A DNA stretch of 64,000 bases. It comes from Pseudomonas sp. AN-1 (GTDB lineage Bacteria; Pseudomonadota; Gammaproteobacteria; Pseudomonadales; Pseudomonadaceae). Below, in pieces: positions 9,125 to 17,560 of the stretch (position 1 is the stretch's first letter; every line of letters starts with the position of its first letter). A program made the translations under genes and the position numbers. The notes under the pieces were generated by a model. The model was not told the DNA's origin and did not search any database. It was given only the letters and a program-made list of their open reading frames with translations. The stretch covers positions 1,054,001 to 1,118,000 of the forward strand of contig NZ_CP139195.1 of the NCBI RefSeq assembly GCF_034057115.1, written 5' to 3'.

Positions 9125-10699
9125 TCAGGCCCTGGCCGCTTGCGCGCCGGCCAGGCGCTCGAAGTGGTAGCGGCCGGTGTGCAGGCTGGACGGGCCGAGA
9201 CGGGCGAACTTGATCATCAGGTACATCTCCACCACCAGCAGCAGGCTGTAGAAGGCTATCAGGGCGATCAGCGAGCCCCAGACGTCGCCGGTGGTCAGGC
9301 TGGAGGCCGACAGATGGGTCGGCAGCACCTCGCCGATCGACCACGGCTGGCGACCATGCTCGGCCACGTACCAGCCGGTCTGCGCGGCGATCCACGGCAG
9401 CGGCAGGCTGAGCAGCGCCCACCTGAGCAGCCAGGGCTTGGACTCCTCGTTCTTGCGCGCCGAGGCCCAGAAGGCGCAGGCGAACAGCGCCAGCATCAGA
9501 AAGCCCGAGGCGACCATGGCGCGGAAGCTCCAGAACAGGCTGAACACGTGGGGAATGGTGTCCCTGGCGGCCAGCCGGATCTGCTCGTCGCTGGCGTCGA
9601 CCACGTCCGGGGTGTACTTCTTCAGCAGCAGGCCGTAGCCCAGATCGTGCTTGACCTGCTCGAAGGCGGCGACGGTTTCCGCGCTCTGGTCGCCGCCCCG
9701 CAGTCGCTCGAGCAGTGCGTAGGCGGTCATGCCGTTGCGGATGCGCGCCTCGTGCTCGACGATCAGGTCCTTGATGCCCTTGACCTCCTCGTCCAGCGAA
9801 CGGGTGGCGATCAGGCCCAGCGCCCAGGGAATCTTCACTGCGTAGTCGGTGCGCATCTCCTCCTGGTTGGGCAGGCCGAACAGGGTGAAGCCAGCCGGCG
9901 CCGGGTGGGTTTCCCACTCGGCCTCGATGGCCGCCAGCTTGGTCTTCTGCACGTCGCCGATCTCGTAGCCGGACTCGTCGCCGAGGACGATCACCGAGAG
10001 GATCGAGGCCAGGCCGAAGGCCGAGGCGATGGCGAACGAGCGGCGGGCGAAGCCCAGATCGCGCTGCTTCAGCAGGTACCAGCTGGAAATCGCCAGCACG
10101 AAGATCGCCCCGGTGACGTAGCCGGCGGCCACGGTGTGCACGAACTTGACCTGCGCCACCGGGTTGAAGATCAGCGCGCCGAAATCCACCAGCTCCATGC
10201 GCATGGTCTGGTAGTTGAACTCGGCGCCCACCGGGTTCTGCATCCAGCCGTTGGCGATCAGGATCCACAGCGCCGACAGGTTCGAGCCCAGCGCCACCAG
10301 CCAGGTCACCGCCAGGTGCTGCACCTTCGACAGCCGGTCCCAGCCGAAGAAGAACAGGCCGATGAAGGTCGACTCGAGGAAGAACGCCATCAGCCCCTCG
10401 ATGGCCAGCGGCGCGCCGAAGATGTCGCCGACGTAGTGGCTGTAGTAGGCCCAGTTGGTGCCGAACTGGAACTCCATGGTCAGCCCGGTGGTGACGCCGA
10501 GGGCGAAGTTGATGCCGAACAGCTTGCCCCAGAACTTGACCATGTCCTGGTAGACCTGTTTGCCGGTCATCACGTAGACCGACTCCATGATCGCCAGCAG
10601 GAAGGCCAGCCCGAGCGTCAATGGCACGAACAGGAAGTGGTACATCGCGGTCATGGCGAATTGCAGACGCGACAGGTCGACGACGGCTTCCGAGATCAT
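9125..10699 (-). CDS. cydA: Cytochrome bd ubiquinol oxidase subunit I
   Basis: 524 residues, matching the long Q-loop form of CydA. Visible are '[17 protein letters not shown]' with the haem-ligand His, the quinol-binding Q-loop region, and the '[13 protein letters not shown]' segment conserved in bd-I oxidases. It binds haems b558, b595 and d. Its start overlaps the stop of cydP by 4 nt (ATGA), so the genes are translationally coupled. Confidence 0.97.
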   Translation of the reverse strand: MISEAVVDLSRLQFAMTAMYHFLFVPLTLGLAFLLAIMESVYVMTGKQVYQDMVKFWGKLFGINFALGVTTGLTMEFQFGTNWAYYSHYVGDIFGAPLAIEGLMAFFLESTFIGLFFFGWDRLSKVQHLAVTWLVALGSNLSALWILIANGWMQNPVGAEFNYQTMRMELVDFGALIFNPVAQVKFVHTVAAGYVTGAIFVLAISSWYLLKQRDLGFARRSFAIASAFGLASILSVIVLGDESGYEIGDVQKTKLAAIEAEWETHPAPAGFTLFGLPNQEEMRTDYAVKIPWALGLIATRSLDEEVKGIKDLIVEHEARIRNGMTAYALLERLRGGDQSAETVAAFEQVKHDLGYGLLLKKYTPDVVDASDEQIRLAARDTIPHVFSLFWSFRAMVASGFLMLALFACAFWASARKNEESKPWLLRWALLSLPLPWIAAQTGWYVAEHGRQPWSIGEVLPTHLSASSLTTGDVWGSLIALIAFYSLLLVVEMYLMIKFARLGPSSLHTGRYHFERLAGAQAARA

Positions 10700-10920
10700 C
10701 TCGGCTCCTCCTCGTTCAGGGATGCGGGCGATGCGGGAGAGGTTTGCGGAGTGCCGAGCAGACGCTCGCTGACCCGGGCGGTGCCGTTTTCCGGCACCGT
10801 GGGTTCGGTGAACCAGACCGCCTTGATGGTCAGCAGGATGGCCAGCTTGACCAGCAGGATGACGCCGATCTCACGCACCAGCGGGATGCGCCACGGCGAC
10901 TGCGGGGGGACTTGCGGCAT
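10696..10920 (-). CDS. cydP: CydP-like small subunit of cytochrome oxidase
   Basis: 74 residues with one transmembrane helix (about 18-37, '[20 protein letters not shown]') and a Pro/Ser/Glu-rich C-terminal tail. The position immediately upstream of cydA and the '[12 protein letters not shown]' pattern match the putative small subunit CydP of pseudomonads and relatives. A stop/start overlap with cydA supports a role in the same complex. A GAGGAGCTG sequence precedes the ATG on the minus strand. It is probably the first gene of the cyd operon; its function is known only by association. Confidence 0.75.
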   Translation of the reverse strand: MPQVPPQSPWRIPLVREIGVILLVKLAILLTIKAVWFTEPTVPENGTARVSERLLGTPQTSPASPASLNEEEPR

Positions 10921-11105
10921 GACGACAGCTCCTCAGCCTGCGGACGCCAATCCGGCGATCCGGCGATCCGGCGGCGACCAATGAACCACTCTAGTCGCTG
11001 TGCGGAACACCGCTGGCGTGCGGGCTGCAGTCATCGTACTCCCCCAGGTATAGCGAAAGACCGAGCGAGACACTTGGTCGCAGCAGGAAGCACAGGGGGC
11101 GGGCG

Positions 11106-11161
11106 TAGGGGCGAATTCATTCGCCAGTTGCGGGGCACTTGGGCGAATGAATTCGCCCCTA
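11106..11161. repeat. Perfect 20-bp inverted repeat (REP-like)
   Basis: Arms at 11106-11125 (TAGGGGCGAATTCATTCGCC) and 11142-11161 are perfect reverse complements around a 16-nt loop. It starts 5 nt beyond the stop of the sensor kinase gene and lies upstream of cydP. The sequence resembles repetitive palindromes scattered through pseudomonad genomes and would also form a strong RNA hairpin at the kinase 3' end. The rest of the 246-nt gap presumably holds the cyd promoter, which I cannot place with confidence. Confidence 0.85.
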
Positions 11162-11166
11162 CAGGA

Positions 11167-12489
11167 TCACGCGAGCGCGCGGCGCGGCAGGCGCAGGCGC
11201 GCGCACAGCCCGCCGAGCTCGGCGCTGTCCTCCAGGCTCAGGCTACCGCCGCAGGCCTGGGCGATGTCGCGGACGATGGCCAGGCCCAGGCCATGGCCGG
11301 CCACCTGCTCGTCGAGGCGGTTGCCACGCGCGACCACCGTCTCGCGCTGTTCCGGCGCGATGCCCGGGCCGTCGTCCTCGACGCACAGCCAGTAGCCTTC
11401 GCCATCCGCGCCGGCGCTGACCCGCACGGCGCTGTCGGCCCACTTGCAGGCGTTGTCCAGCAGGTTGCCGAGCGCCTCCAGCAGGTCCTCGCGGTCCCAT
11501 GGCAGGCGCAGTCCCTCCGGCGCCTGCCAGTCGATGTCGACGTGCGGATGGATCTGCCTGAGGGTCGCGCACAACGCGGGCAGCTCGGTGGCGCAGTCGA
11601 AGTGCGCGCCGGGCAGCGCCTCGCCGGCCAGACGCGCGCGGCCCAGCTCGCGGGCCAGGCGCTGCTCGATCTGCTCCAGCTGCTCGCGCAGGGTGGCACG
11701 CAGTTCCGGCTGGGCGCGCAGCTCCTCGCGATTGGCCAGGCTGACCAGTACCGCCAGCGGCGTCTTCAGCGCATGGCCGAGGTTGCCGAGGGCGTGGCGC
11801 GAGCGCTTGAGGGTCTCCTCGGTGTGGTGCAGCAGGTGGTTGACCTGCCCCACCAGCGGCTCCAGCTCGCGCGGCACGTCGCTGTCCAGCGCGCCGAGGC
11901 GGCCGGCCTGCAGTTCGGCGATCTGCGCGCGCACCCGCTCCAGCGGCGCCAGCGCACGGCGTACGGTCAGCCACTGCAGCAGCAGCGCCAGCAGCAGGCC
12001 GCCGGCGCCGAGGCCGAGGCCGAGCCAGCGGATGCGCGCGAGGCTGGCGAGCACCGGGCTGTAGTCCTGCGCCACGCTGATGGAGAAGTTCTGCCCGAAG
12101 CGGCGGAAGTCGCCGCGATAGACCAGCAGGCGCTGGCCCTCGATGCCGTCCTCCAACCCCGGCGCCAGCCCCTTGCGTGGCGGGCGCGGCAGCTCGCTGT
12201 CCCACAGCGAACGCGAACGCCAGACGTCCTCGGCGAAGTCGATGCGGAAATAGCGCCCGGAAAAGGTCCGCTGGTAGGCCGGGTGCAGGCGCCGCTCGTC
12301 CAGCTGCACGCCCTCCTCGCCGCGCACCAGGGCGATCAGCAGGGTCTCCGCCTCATCCTGCAGGTTGCTCTCGTGGTAGCGGCGCAGGCCGCTGTCGAGC
12401 AGCCACAGGCTGCCCTGCAGCAAGGCGAGCATGACCACCGTCAGGGTCGCCGTCAGGCCGAGGCCGAGGCGGCTCTGGAGCGACCTCAC
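11167..12489 (-). CDS. Two-component sensor histidine kinase
   Basis: 440 residues: N-terminal transmembrane helix (about 10-30), a periplasmic domain of about 120 residues, a second helix (about 153-178), HAMP linker, the DHp helix with phospho-acceptor His in '[12 protein letters not shown]', and a HATPase domain with N box 'LLDNACKWA', G1 'EDDGPGIAP' and G2 'GHGLGLAIV'. It is coupled by a 4-nt overlap to the response regulator and lies in an operon with two PepSY proteins, an order like the bqsPQRS/carSR locus of P. aeruginosa. The RExxE iron-sensing motif reported for BqsS is not visible in its periplasmic part, so the ligand may differ. Confidence 0.92.
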   Translation of the reverse strand: MRSLQSRLGLGLTATLTVVMLALLQGSLWLLDSGLRRYHESNLQDEAETLLIALVRGEEGVQLDERRLHPAYQRTFSGRYFRIDFAEDVWRSRSLWDSELPRPPRKGLAPGLEDGIEGQRLLVYRGDFRRFGQNFSISVAQDYSPVLASLARIRWLGLGLGAGGLLLALLLQWLTVRRALAPLERVRAQIAELQAGRLGALDSDVPRELEPLVGQVNHLLHHTEETLKRSRHALGNLGHALKTPLAVLVSLANREELRAQPELRATLREQLEQIEQRLARELGRARLAGEALPGAHFDCATELPALCATLRQIHPHVDIDWQAPEGLRLPWDREDLLEALGNLLDNACKWADSAVRVSAGADGEGYWLCVEDDGPGIAPEQRETVVARGNRLDEQVAGHGLGLAIVRDIAQACGGSLSLEDSAELGGLCARLRLPRRALA

Positions 12490-13163
12490 CCGTCCTGCTC
12501 CGCGTCGCCGGCGTAACGGTAGCCCTGGCCGCGACGGGTCTCGATCACGCCGCGGCCGAGCTTGCGGCGCAGGTGGTTGACGTGCACTTCGATGACGTTG
12601 GACTCGCGCTCATTCTCGCCATCGTAGAGGTGCTCGGTGAGCTGGGTCTTGGAGAGGATCTGCCCGGGATGCAGCATGAAGTAGCGCAGCAGGCGGAATT
12701 CGGCGCCGCTCAGGGAAATCTCCTCGTCGCCGCGGCGCACGCACTGGCGCGCCTCGTCGAGAACCAGGCCGGCGGCCTTCAGCTCGCTCTGGTTGGCCAC
12801 GCCGTGGGCGCGGCGCAGCAGCGCCTGGATGCGCAGGGCCAGCTCCTCGGGGTGGAACGGCTTGCTCAGGTAGTCGTCGGCGCCGGCCTTGAGGCCGTCG
12901 ATGCGTTCGGCCCAGCTGCCGCGCGCGGTGAGGATCAGCACCGGGATGGCCAGGCCGTCGGCGCGCCAGCGACGCAATACCTCGAGCCCCGGCATGCCGG
13001 GCAGGCCGAGGTCGAGGACCACCAGGTCGTAGGGTTCGGTAGCGCCCTGCACCAGGGCATCGCGGCCGTCGGCCAGCCAGTCCACGGCATAGCCCTGGCG
13101 GCCGAGGTCGGCCAGCAGTTCGTCGGCGAGGGCGACGTTGTCTTCCACCAGCAGCAGGCGCAT
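12486..13163 (-). CDS. OmpR-family response regulator
   Basis: 225 residues. The receiver domain shows the acidic pair in 'LLVEDN', the phospho-acceptor Asp in '[10 protein letters not shown]', Thr in 'ILTARG' and Lys in 'YLSKPF'. The C-terminal winged helix ends with the usual '[13 protein letters not shown]...RGQGYRY' pattern of PhoB/OmpR DNA-binding domains. It starts at 13163 where the upstream PepSY gene ends (TGATG). It probably controls its own operon in response to the adjacent kinase. Confidence 0.93.
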   Translation of the reverse strand: MRLLLVEDNVALADELLADLGRQGYAVDWLADGRDALVQGATEPYDLVVLDLGLPGMPGLEVLRRWRADGLAIPVLILTARGSWAERIDGLKAGADDYLSKPFHPEELALRIQALLRRAHGVANQSELKAAGLVLDEARQCVRRGDEEISLSGAEFRLLRYFMLHPGQILSKTQLTEHLYDGENERESNVIEVHVNHLRRKLGRGVIETRRGQGYRYAGDAEQDG

Positions 13164-13468
13164 CAGTCGTCCTCCTCGTCCTTGAGGATGCGGCCCGTGA
13201 CCGCATCCAGATCCAGTTCGCGCACCTGACCGCCGTCGGTGAGCAGCTCGACCTCGTAGACGTACTGGTCGTCCTCCTCCTCCAGCTCGGCCTCCAGCAG
13301 GCGCGCGCCGGGGTAGCGCTGCATGGCCTGCTGCAGCAACTGCTGCAGCGGCTGGATCACGCCCTCCTGGCGCAGGCGCAGGGCCTCGTCCTGGTCGAGA
13401 TCGCGGGCCTGCGCCGAGGCGATCAGGCACAGGGTCAATCCGGCGATGAAGGGCGTGGTCTTGATCAT
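13163..13468 (-). CDS. Periplasmic PepSY-domain protein (second copy)
   Basis: 101 residues with a cleavable signal peptide ([21 protein letters not shown]) followed by a single PepSY-type domain: '[27 protein letters not shown]...LDAVTGRIL'. The acidic ELEEED run may bind cations. It is about half identical by eye to the neighbouring PepSY protein, so the two are probably tandem duplicates. It shares single-base stop/start overlaps with both neighbours and probably modulates the sensor kinase in the periplasm; this role is inferred. Confidence 0.88.
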   Translation of the reverse strand: MIKTTPFIAGLTLCLIASAQARDLDQDEALRLRQEGVIQPLQQLLQQAMQRYPGARLLEAELEEEDDQYVYEVELLTDGGQVRELDLDAVTGRILKDEEDD

Positions 13469-13776
13469 CAGTCGTCCTGGTGGTCCTTGAGGATCTGGCC
13501 GTTGGTGGCATCCAGCTCCAGGTCCCACTGCACGCCCTGGGCGTCACGCAGTTCGACCTGGTAGACGTAGCGGCCGTACTCCTCTTCCAGCTCGGTTTCC
13601 TCGACGGCGGAACCCGGGTGCTTGGCGATGGCGGCTTCGTTGAGCTTCTCGAAGGACATGATGGTACCCGCATCGCGCAGTTTCAGCGCCTCGTCCGGGC
13701 CGAGGTCGCGGGCCTGGGCTACACCGGCGGTGGCGGCGATCAGGGCGGTGGCAAGCAGGGCAGTGAGTTTATTCAT
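13468..13776 (-). CDS. Periplasmic PepSY-domain protein (first gene of operon)
   Basis: 102 residues with a signal peptide ending AGVAQA and one PepSY domain ('[26 protein letters not shown]...LDATNGQIL'). It is the first gene of a four-gene operon with the second PepSY protein, a response regulator and a kinase. An AGGAG sequence lies about 8 nt upstream of the ATG on the minus strand. Small PepSY proteins beside two-component systems are thought to tune the sensor or bind metal. Confidence 0.88.
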   Translation of the reverse strand: MNKLTALLATALIAATAGVAQARDLGPDEALKLRDAGTIMSFEKLNEAAIAKHPGSAVEETELEEEYGRYVYQVELRDAQGVQWDLELDATNGQILKDHQDD

Positions 13777-14122
13777 CTTCGATCTCCTGGGGAGTGAGTG
13801 GCTTTCGATGGGTTCACTCTAACCAGCGCTGCTTAATTGAGCCTGAAACAGCCATGGCGGACGGAGCGGCCTGAACTTGCCAGGACCACTGCTTGTAGAC
13901 GTTGTTCTCCCCTTCGCTGCCGATGGCGACCTGATACAGCGACAGGTAGATCTCTTAGAAGGCTTCGATCTGGTGCATGGCGAGTTCGGCGCATCGACCG
14001 TCAACCGACCGGAGATCATGTAGATACCGCGCCGGGCCTTGGACGTCGATGCAGAAGACTGACCAAGACCAGCAAGCAACCACGAAATGAACAGATGGGG
14101 AACAGCAAAGCCCAGAAACGCC
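13777..14122. other. Gap with a possible decayed reading frame
   Basis: No intact gene. It should contain the PepSY operon promoter. On the minus strand a frame reads protein-like residues from about 14060 to a TGA at 13816-13814 (for example CAELAMHQIEAF, stop, EIYLSLYQVAIGSEGENN), interrupted by one TAA at 13957-13955. It lies next to a tRNA-Ser gene, a usual site for integrated elements, so it could be a decayed remnant. I do not recognise the family. Confidence 0.3.
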
Positions 14123-14145
14123 AAAGCCCCGATTTCCGGGGCTTT
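14123..14145 (-). terminator. Terminator downstream of tRNA-Ser
   Basis: AAAGCCCC (14123-14130) and GGGGCTTT (14138-14145) form an 8-bp stem with a 7-nt loop, 12 nt beyond the 3' end of the tRNA on the minus strand. Confidence 0.75.
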
Positions 14146-14157
14146 GCGCTGAATAGA

Positions 14158-14245
14158 TGGCGGAAGCGTAGAGATTCGAACTCTAGGACAGTTGCCCGTC
14201 GGCGGTTTTCAAGACCGCTGCCTTAAACCACTCGGCCACGCTTCC
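14158..14245 (-). tRNA. tRNA-Ser (UGA anticodon)
   Basis: The minus strand reads GGAAGCGTGGCCGAGTGG at the 5' end, the anticodon TGA flanked by CT and AA, a long variable arm, TTCGAATCT in the T-loop, and GCTTCCGCCA at the 3' end with encoded CCA. Length 88 nt. The acceptor stem GGAAGCG/CGCTTCC pairs perfectly. The long variable arm and UGA anticodon identify tRNA-Ser. Confidence 0.97.
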
Positions 14246-14375
14246 ACAACGGGCGGCAATACTACCCGATCGAAACAGACTGTCAAACTCTGTTTCTTGG
14301 CGCGGCGTCCGGCTTTGCTAAGATTCGGGCATCCCGCCAATCTGGCGGACGTTGCATGTCCAGGAGGAAAGCACA

Positions 14376-15044
14376 ATGCGCGAACAACCCTATGTCCTGC
14401 AGGGCACGCAGGTCGACCAGATCGAGACCAGCAAGGTCCTGCGCAACACCTACGCCCTGCTGGCGATGACCTTGGGCTTCAGCGGCCTGGTGGCCTTCGC
14501 CGCGCAGCAGGCCCATGTGCCGCACCCGGGCATCCTGATCACCCTGGTCGGCTTCTACGGCCTGTTCTTCCTCACCGTGAAGCTGCGCAACTCCGGCTGG
14601 GGCCTGCTCAGCACCTTCGCCCTGACCGGCTTCATGGGCTACACCCTCGGCCCGATCCTCGATCGCTACCTGAGCATGGCCAACGGTGCCGACGTGATCG
14701 TCAGCGCCTTCACCATGACCGCCATCGTGTTCGGCGGCCTGTCGGCCTACGTGCTGACCACCCGCAAGAACATGAGCTTCCTGTCGGGCTTCATCACCGT
14801 GGGCTTCTTCGTCCTGCTCGGCGCCATGCTGGCCGCCTGGCTGTTCGAGATCAGCGGCCTGCAACTGGCGATCAGCGCCGGCTTCGTGCTGTTCTCCTCG
14901 GCGGCGATCCTCTACCAGACCAGCGAGATCATCCACGGCGGCGAGCGCAACTACATCATGGCGACCATCAGCCTGTATGTGTCGATCTACAACCTGTTCA
15001 TCAGCCTGCTGCAGATCTTCGGCATCATGGGCAGCGACGACTGA
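14376..15044 (+). CDS. Bax inhibitor-1/YccA family membrane protein
   Basis: 222 residues with seven hydrophobic helices and the family's N-terminal cytosolic segment ('SKVLRNTYALLAMTLGFSG'). The start at 14376 is set by AGGAGG 8 nt upstream. In E. coli YccA is a substrate and modulator of the membrane protease FtsH; other family members are pH-sensitive calcium leak channels. It is a single-gene unit between a divergent tRNA and its own terminator. Confidence 0.92.
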   Translation: MREQPYVLQGTQVDQIETSKVLRNTYALLAMTLGFSGLVAFAAQQAHVPHPGILITLVGFYGLFFLTVKLRNSGWGLLSTFALTGFMGYTLGPILDRYLSMANGADVIVSAFTMTAIVFGGLSAYVLTTRKNMSFLSGFITVGFFVLLGAMLAAWLFEISGLQLAISAGFVLFSSAAILYQTSEIIHGGERNYIMATISLYVSIYNLFISLLQIFGIMGSDD

Positions 15045-15068
15045 TCCCACCCTGCCGTGCACTCCATG

Positions 15069-15097
15069 GAGCCCGCCTTTTGGCGGGCTCTTTCGTT
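15069..15097 (+). terminator. Intrinsic terminator after the YccA-like gene
   Basis: A 9-bp stem (GAGCCCGCC at 15069-15077, GGCGGGCTC at 15082-15090) with a TTTT loop is followed by TTTCGTTT. Confidence 0.9.
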
Positions 15098-15137
15098 TGC
15101 GTTTATCATGTGCGGCATTGTTGCCAGGCCGCTCCAG

Positions 15138-15530
15138 ATGAAATTCGCCATCGCCCTGTTCGCCCCGCCCCATGCCCCGTCCAGCCGCCGTGCCCTGCGT
15201 TTTGCCGAGGCGGTGCTGGCTGGCGGCCACGAGATCGTCCGCCTGTTCGTCTATCAGGATGCCGTACAGCTGGCTTCCGCGCTGACGGTCAGCGCCCAGG
15301 ACGAGCTGGACCTGCCGGCCGCCTGGCGCGCCTTCGTCACCGAGCACCAGCTGGATGGCGTGGTGTGCATCGCCGCCGCCCTGCGCCGCGGCGTGCTGAA
15401 CGCGGAAGAAGCGCAGCGCTACGGCCGCGCCAGCCACAACCTGGAGGCGCCCTGGGAGCTGTCCGGTCTCGGCCAGCTGCACGAGGCGGCCCAGGACGCC
15501 GACCGCCTGATCTGCTTCGGAGGGGACTGA
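15138..15530 (+). CDS. tusD: Sulfurtransferase complex subunit TusD
   Basis: 130 residues of the DsrE fold. TusD accepts persulfide from TusA and passes it to TusE for 2-thiolation of the wobble uridine in tRNAs for Lys, Glu and Gln. The active-site cysteine is visible in 'GVVCIAAALRRGV'. The start at 15138 begins the family pattern MKFAIALFAPP; upstream in-frame codons run through the terminator and are excluded. It is the first gene of tusDCBE, with tusC starting just after its stop. Confidence 0.95.
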   Translation: MKFAIALFAPPHAPSSRRALRFAEAVLAGGHEIVRLFVYQDAVQLASALTVSAQDELDLPAAWRAFVTEHQLDGVVCIAAALRRGVLNAEEAQRYGRASHNLEAPWELSGLGQLHEAAQDADRLICFGGD

Positions 15531-15531
15531 G

Positions 15532-15891
15532 ATGGCCAAATCCCTGCTGCTGATCTGCCGCCGCTCGCCGTGGAACGGCCCGGCCGCCCGCGAGGCGCTG
15601 GACATCGCCCTGGCCGGCGGCGCCTTCGACCTGCCGATCAGCCTGCTGTTTCTCGACGACGGCGTGTTCCAGCTGCACAGCGGCCAGCACCCGAAAGCCA
15701 TCGAGCAGAAGGACCTGACCGCCAACCTGCAGGCGCTGCCGCTGTTCGGGGTCGAGGCGCTGTACGTCGCCGCCAGCGACCTGCAGCACCGCGGCCTCAC
15801 CGCCCGGCAGCTCGCCCTGCCGGTCACCGAGCTGCCCGACGCCGAACTGCCTGCCCTGCTCAACCATCACGACCTGGTGATCACCCTCTGA
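15532..15891 (+). CDS. tusC: Sulfurtransferase complex subunit TusC
   Basis: 119 residues of the DsrF family, beginning MAKSLLLICRRSPW and containing the typical 'FLDDGVFQL' segment. It is the structural partner of TusD and TusB in the heterohexameric relay complex. The spacing (one base after tusD, one-base overlap TGATG with tusB) indicates a tightly coupled operon. Confidence 0.95.
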   Translation: MAKSLLLICRRSPWNGPAAREALDIALAGGAFDLPISLLFLDDGVFQLHSGQHPKAIEQKDLTANLQALPLFGVEALYVAASDLQHRGLTARQLALPVTELPDAELPALLNHHDLVITL

Positions 15892-16190
15892 TGGCCACCC
15901 TGCACCTGCTTTCCCGTTCGCCGTTCGCCGACACCAGCGGCGCCAGCTGCCTGCGCCTGCTCGGCCCGGGCGATGGCCTGCTGCTCTGCGGCGACGCCGT
16001 CTACGCCCTGCAACCCGGCTCGCAGCCGTTCGAGGTGCTGCGCGCGCTGCCGGCCGACCGCCGGCTGTTCGCCCTCGCCGAGGACCTCCAGGCCCGCGGC
16101 ATCGCCGCGCCGGAGTTCGTCCACCCGCTCGACTACCCCGGCTTCGTCGAGCTGACCCTGCGTTTCGAGCGGACCAACAGCTGGCTATGA
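15891..16190 (+). CDS. tusB: Sulfurtransferase complex subunit TusB
   Basis: 99 residues of the DsrH family, beginning MATLHLLSRSPF, the usual TusB N-terminus, with 'GDGLLLCGDAVYAL' in the middle. It completes the TusBCD complex. The start codon overlaps the tusC stop and its own stop overlaps the tusE start by 4 nt. Confidence 0.94.
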   Translation: MATLHLLSRSPFADTSGASCLRLLGPGDGLLLCGDAVYALQPGSQPFEVLRALPADRRLFALAEDLQARGIAAPEFVHPLDYPGFVELTLRFERTNSWL

Positions 16191-16522
16191 GCATGATCAC
16201 CGTAGACGGCAAGGACATCGCCCTGGACAAGGACGGCTACCTGGTCGCGCTGGACGACTGGAACCCGGCGGTGGCCGAGGCGCTGGCCGCGCGCGAGCAG
16301 ATCGTGCTGGGCGCGGCGCACTGGGAAATCCTCGAACTGCTGCAGCGCTTCTATGCCGAATTCCAGCTGTCGCCGGCCACCCGCCCGCTGATCCGCTACA
16401 CCGCCCAGCAGCTCGGCCCGGAAAAGGGCAACAGCCTGCACCTCAACCAACTGTTCCACGGCACTCCCGCCAAACTGGCCGCCAAGCTGGCCGGACTGCC
16501 CAAACCGACCAATTGCATATGA
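16187..16522 (+). CDS. tusE: TusE/DsrC-family sulfur carrier
   Basis: 111 residues with the DsrC-family hallmark C-terminal tail 'GLPKPTNCI', whose cysteine receives the persulfide from TusD and presents it to MnmA. The conserved 'EILELLQRFY' and 'LIRY' segments are present. It overlaps tusB (ATGA) and the following gene (ATGA), so all five genes appear translationally coupled. Confidence 0.95.
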   Translation: MSMITVDGKDIALDKDGYLVALDDWNPAVAEALAAREQIVLGAAHWEILELLQRFYAEFQLSPATRPLIRYTAQQLGPEKGNSLHLNQLFHGTPAKLAAKLAGLPKPTNCI

Positions 16523-17502
16523 CCCCGACCCTGGTGACTCCCGCAGAACACCCCTTCGCGCAGTTCGTGCGCATCCTCGGCAAGGGCAAGCGCGGCGCGC
16601 GCAGCCTGACCCGCGAGGAGGCCCGCGAGGCCATGGGCATGCTGCTCGACGGCAAGGCCGAGGAGGTGCAGCTCGGCGCCTTCCTCATGCTGCTGCGGCA
16701 CAAGGAGGAGAGCGCCGAGGAGATCGCCGGCTTCACCGAGGCGGTGCGCGAGCGCCTCAACGCACCGCCCACCGTGGTCGATCTGGACTGGCCGAGCTAC
16801 GCCGGCAAGAAGCGCCACCTGCCCTGGTACCTGCTGGCGGCCAAGGCCCTGGCCGCCAGCGGCGTGCGCATCCTGATGCACGGCGGCGGCGCGCACACCG
16901 CCGGGCGCCTGTACAGCGAACAACTGCTCGACCGGCTGGAAATCCCCTGCTGCGCCGACTGGAATGCGGTGGTGCACGCGCTGGACGAGCGCCACCTCGC
17001 CTTTATCCCGCTGGGCGCCTGGATGCCGCGCCTGCAGCACATGATCGACCTGCGCAACACCCTCGGCCTGCGCTCGCCGATCCACTCGCTGGCCCGCGTG
17101 CTCAACCCGCTGGGCGCGCGCTGCGTGCTGCAGAGCATCTTCCACCCCGGCTACCAGGCCATCCACCGCGAGGCCAGCGTGCTGCTCGGCGACCATTCCC
17201 TCGTCATCAAGGGCGATGGCGGCGAGATCGAGGTCAATCCCGACGTCGACACCCACCTGTTCGGCGCCACCGCCGGCCAGGCGTGGGACGAGGAGTGGCC
17301 GGCGCTGTCGGCGCAGCGCCACGTCAAGCCGGCCAGCCTCGACCCCGAGCACCTGGCCGCCTTCTGGCGCGGCGAGGCCGAGGACGCCTACGGCCGCCTG
17401 GCCGTGCTCGCCACCATGGCCCTCGCCCTGCGTGGCCTGGGCCTGGAGCGTGAGGCCGCCTTCCAGCGCGCCGCCGAACTGTGGGAGCGTCGACTGGGGT
17501 GA
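16519..17502 (+). CDS. YbiB/TrpD2-like glycosyl/phosphoribosyltransferase-fold protein
   Basis: 327 residues with the anthranilate phosphoribosyltransferase fold: N-terminal helical domain ('EEVQLGAFLMLLRHKEESAEE') followed by an alpha/beta domain with a 'MHGGGAHTAGRLYSE' loop in place of the PRPP-binding site. E. coli YbiB has this fold, binds nucleic acids without sequence preference and is LexA-controlled. The 4-nt overlap with tusE, an arrangement known in other pseudomonads, suggests a link to tRNA thiolation or nucleic-acid metabolism. No transferase reaction can be assigned. Confidence 0.85.
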   Translation: MTPTLVTPAEHPFAQFVRILGKGKRGARSLTREEAREAMGMLLDGKAEEVQLGAFLMLLRHKEESAEEIAGFTEAVRERLNAPPTVVDLDWPSYAGKKRHLPWYLLAAKALAASGVRILMHGGGAHTAGRLYSEQLLDRLEIPCCADWNAVVHALDERHLAFIPLGAWMPRLQHMIDLRNTLGLRSPIHSLARVLNPLGARCVLQSIFHPGYQAIHREASVLLGDHSLVIKGDGGEIEVNPDVDTHLFGATAGQAWDEEWPALSAQRHVKPASLDPEHLAAFWRGEAEDAYGRLAVLATMALALRGLGLEREAAFQRAAELWERRLG

Positions 17503-17560
17503 GCCGTCGGGGTGGGCTGCCGGATCGGGAGCCGCCCGAGGCTTTGCGGTCCGATCATCC

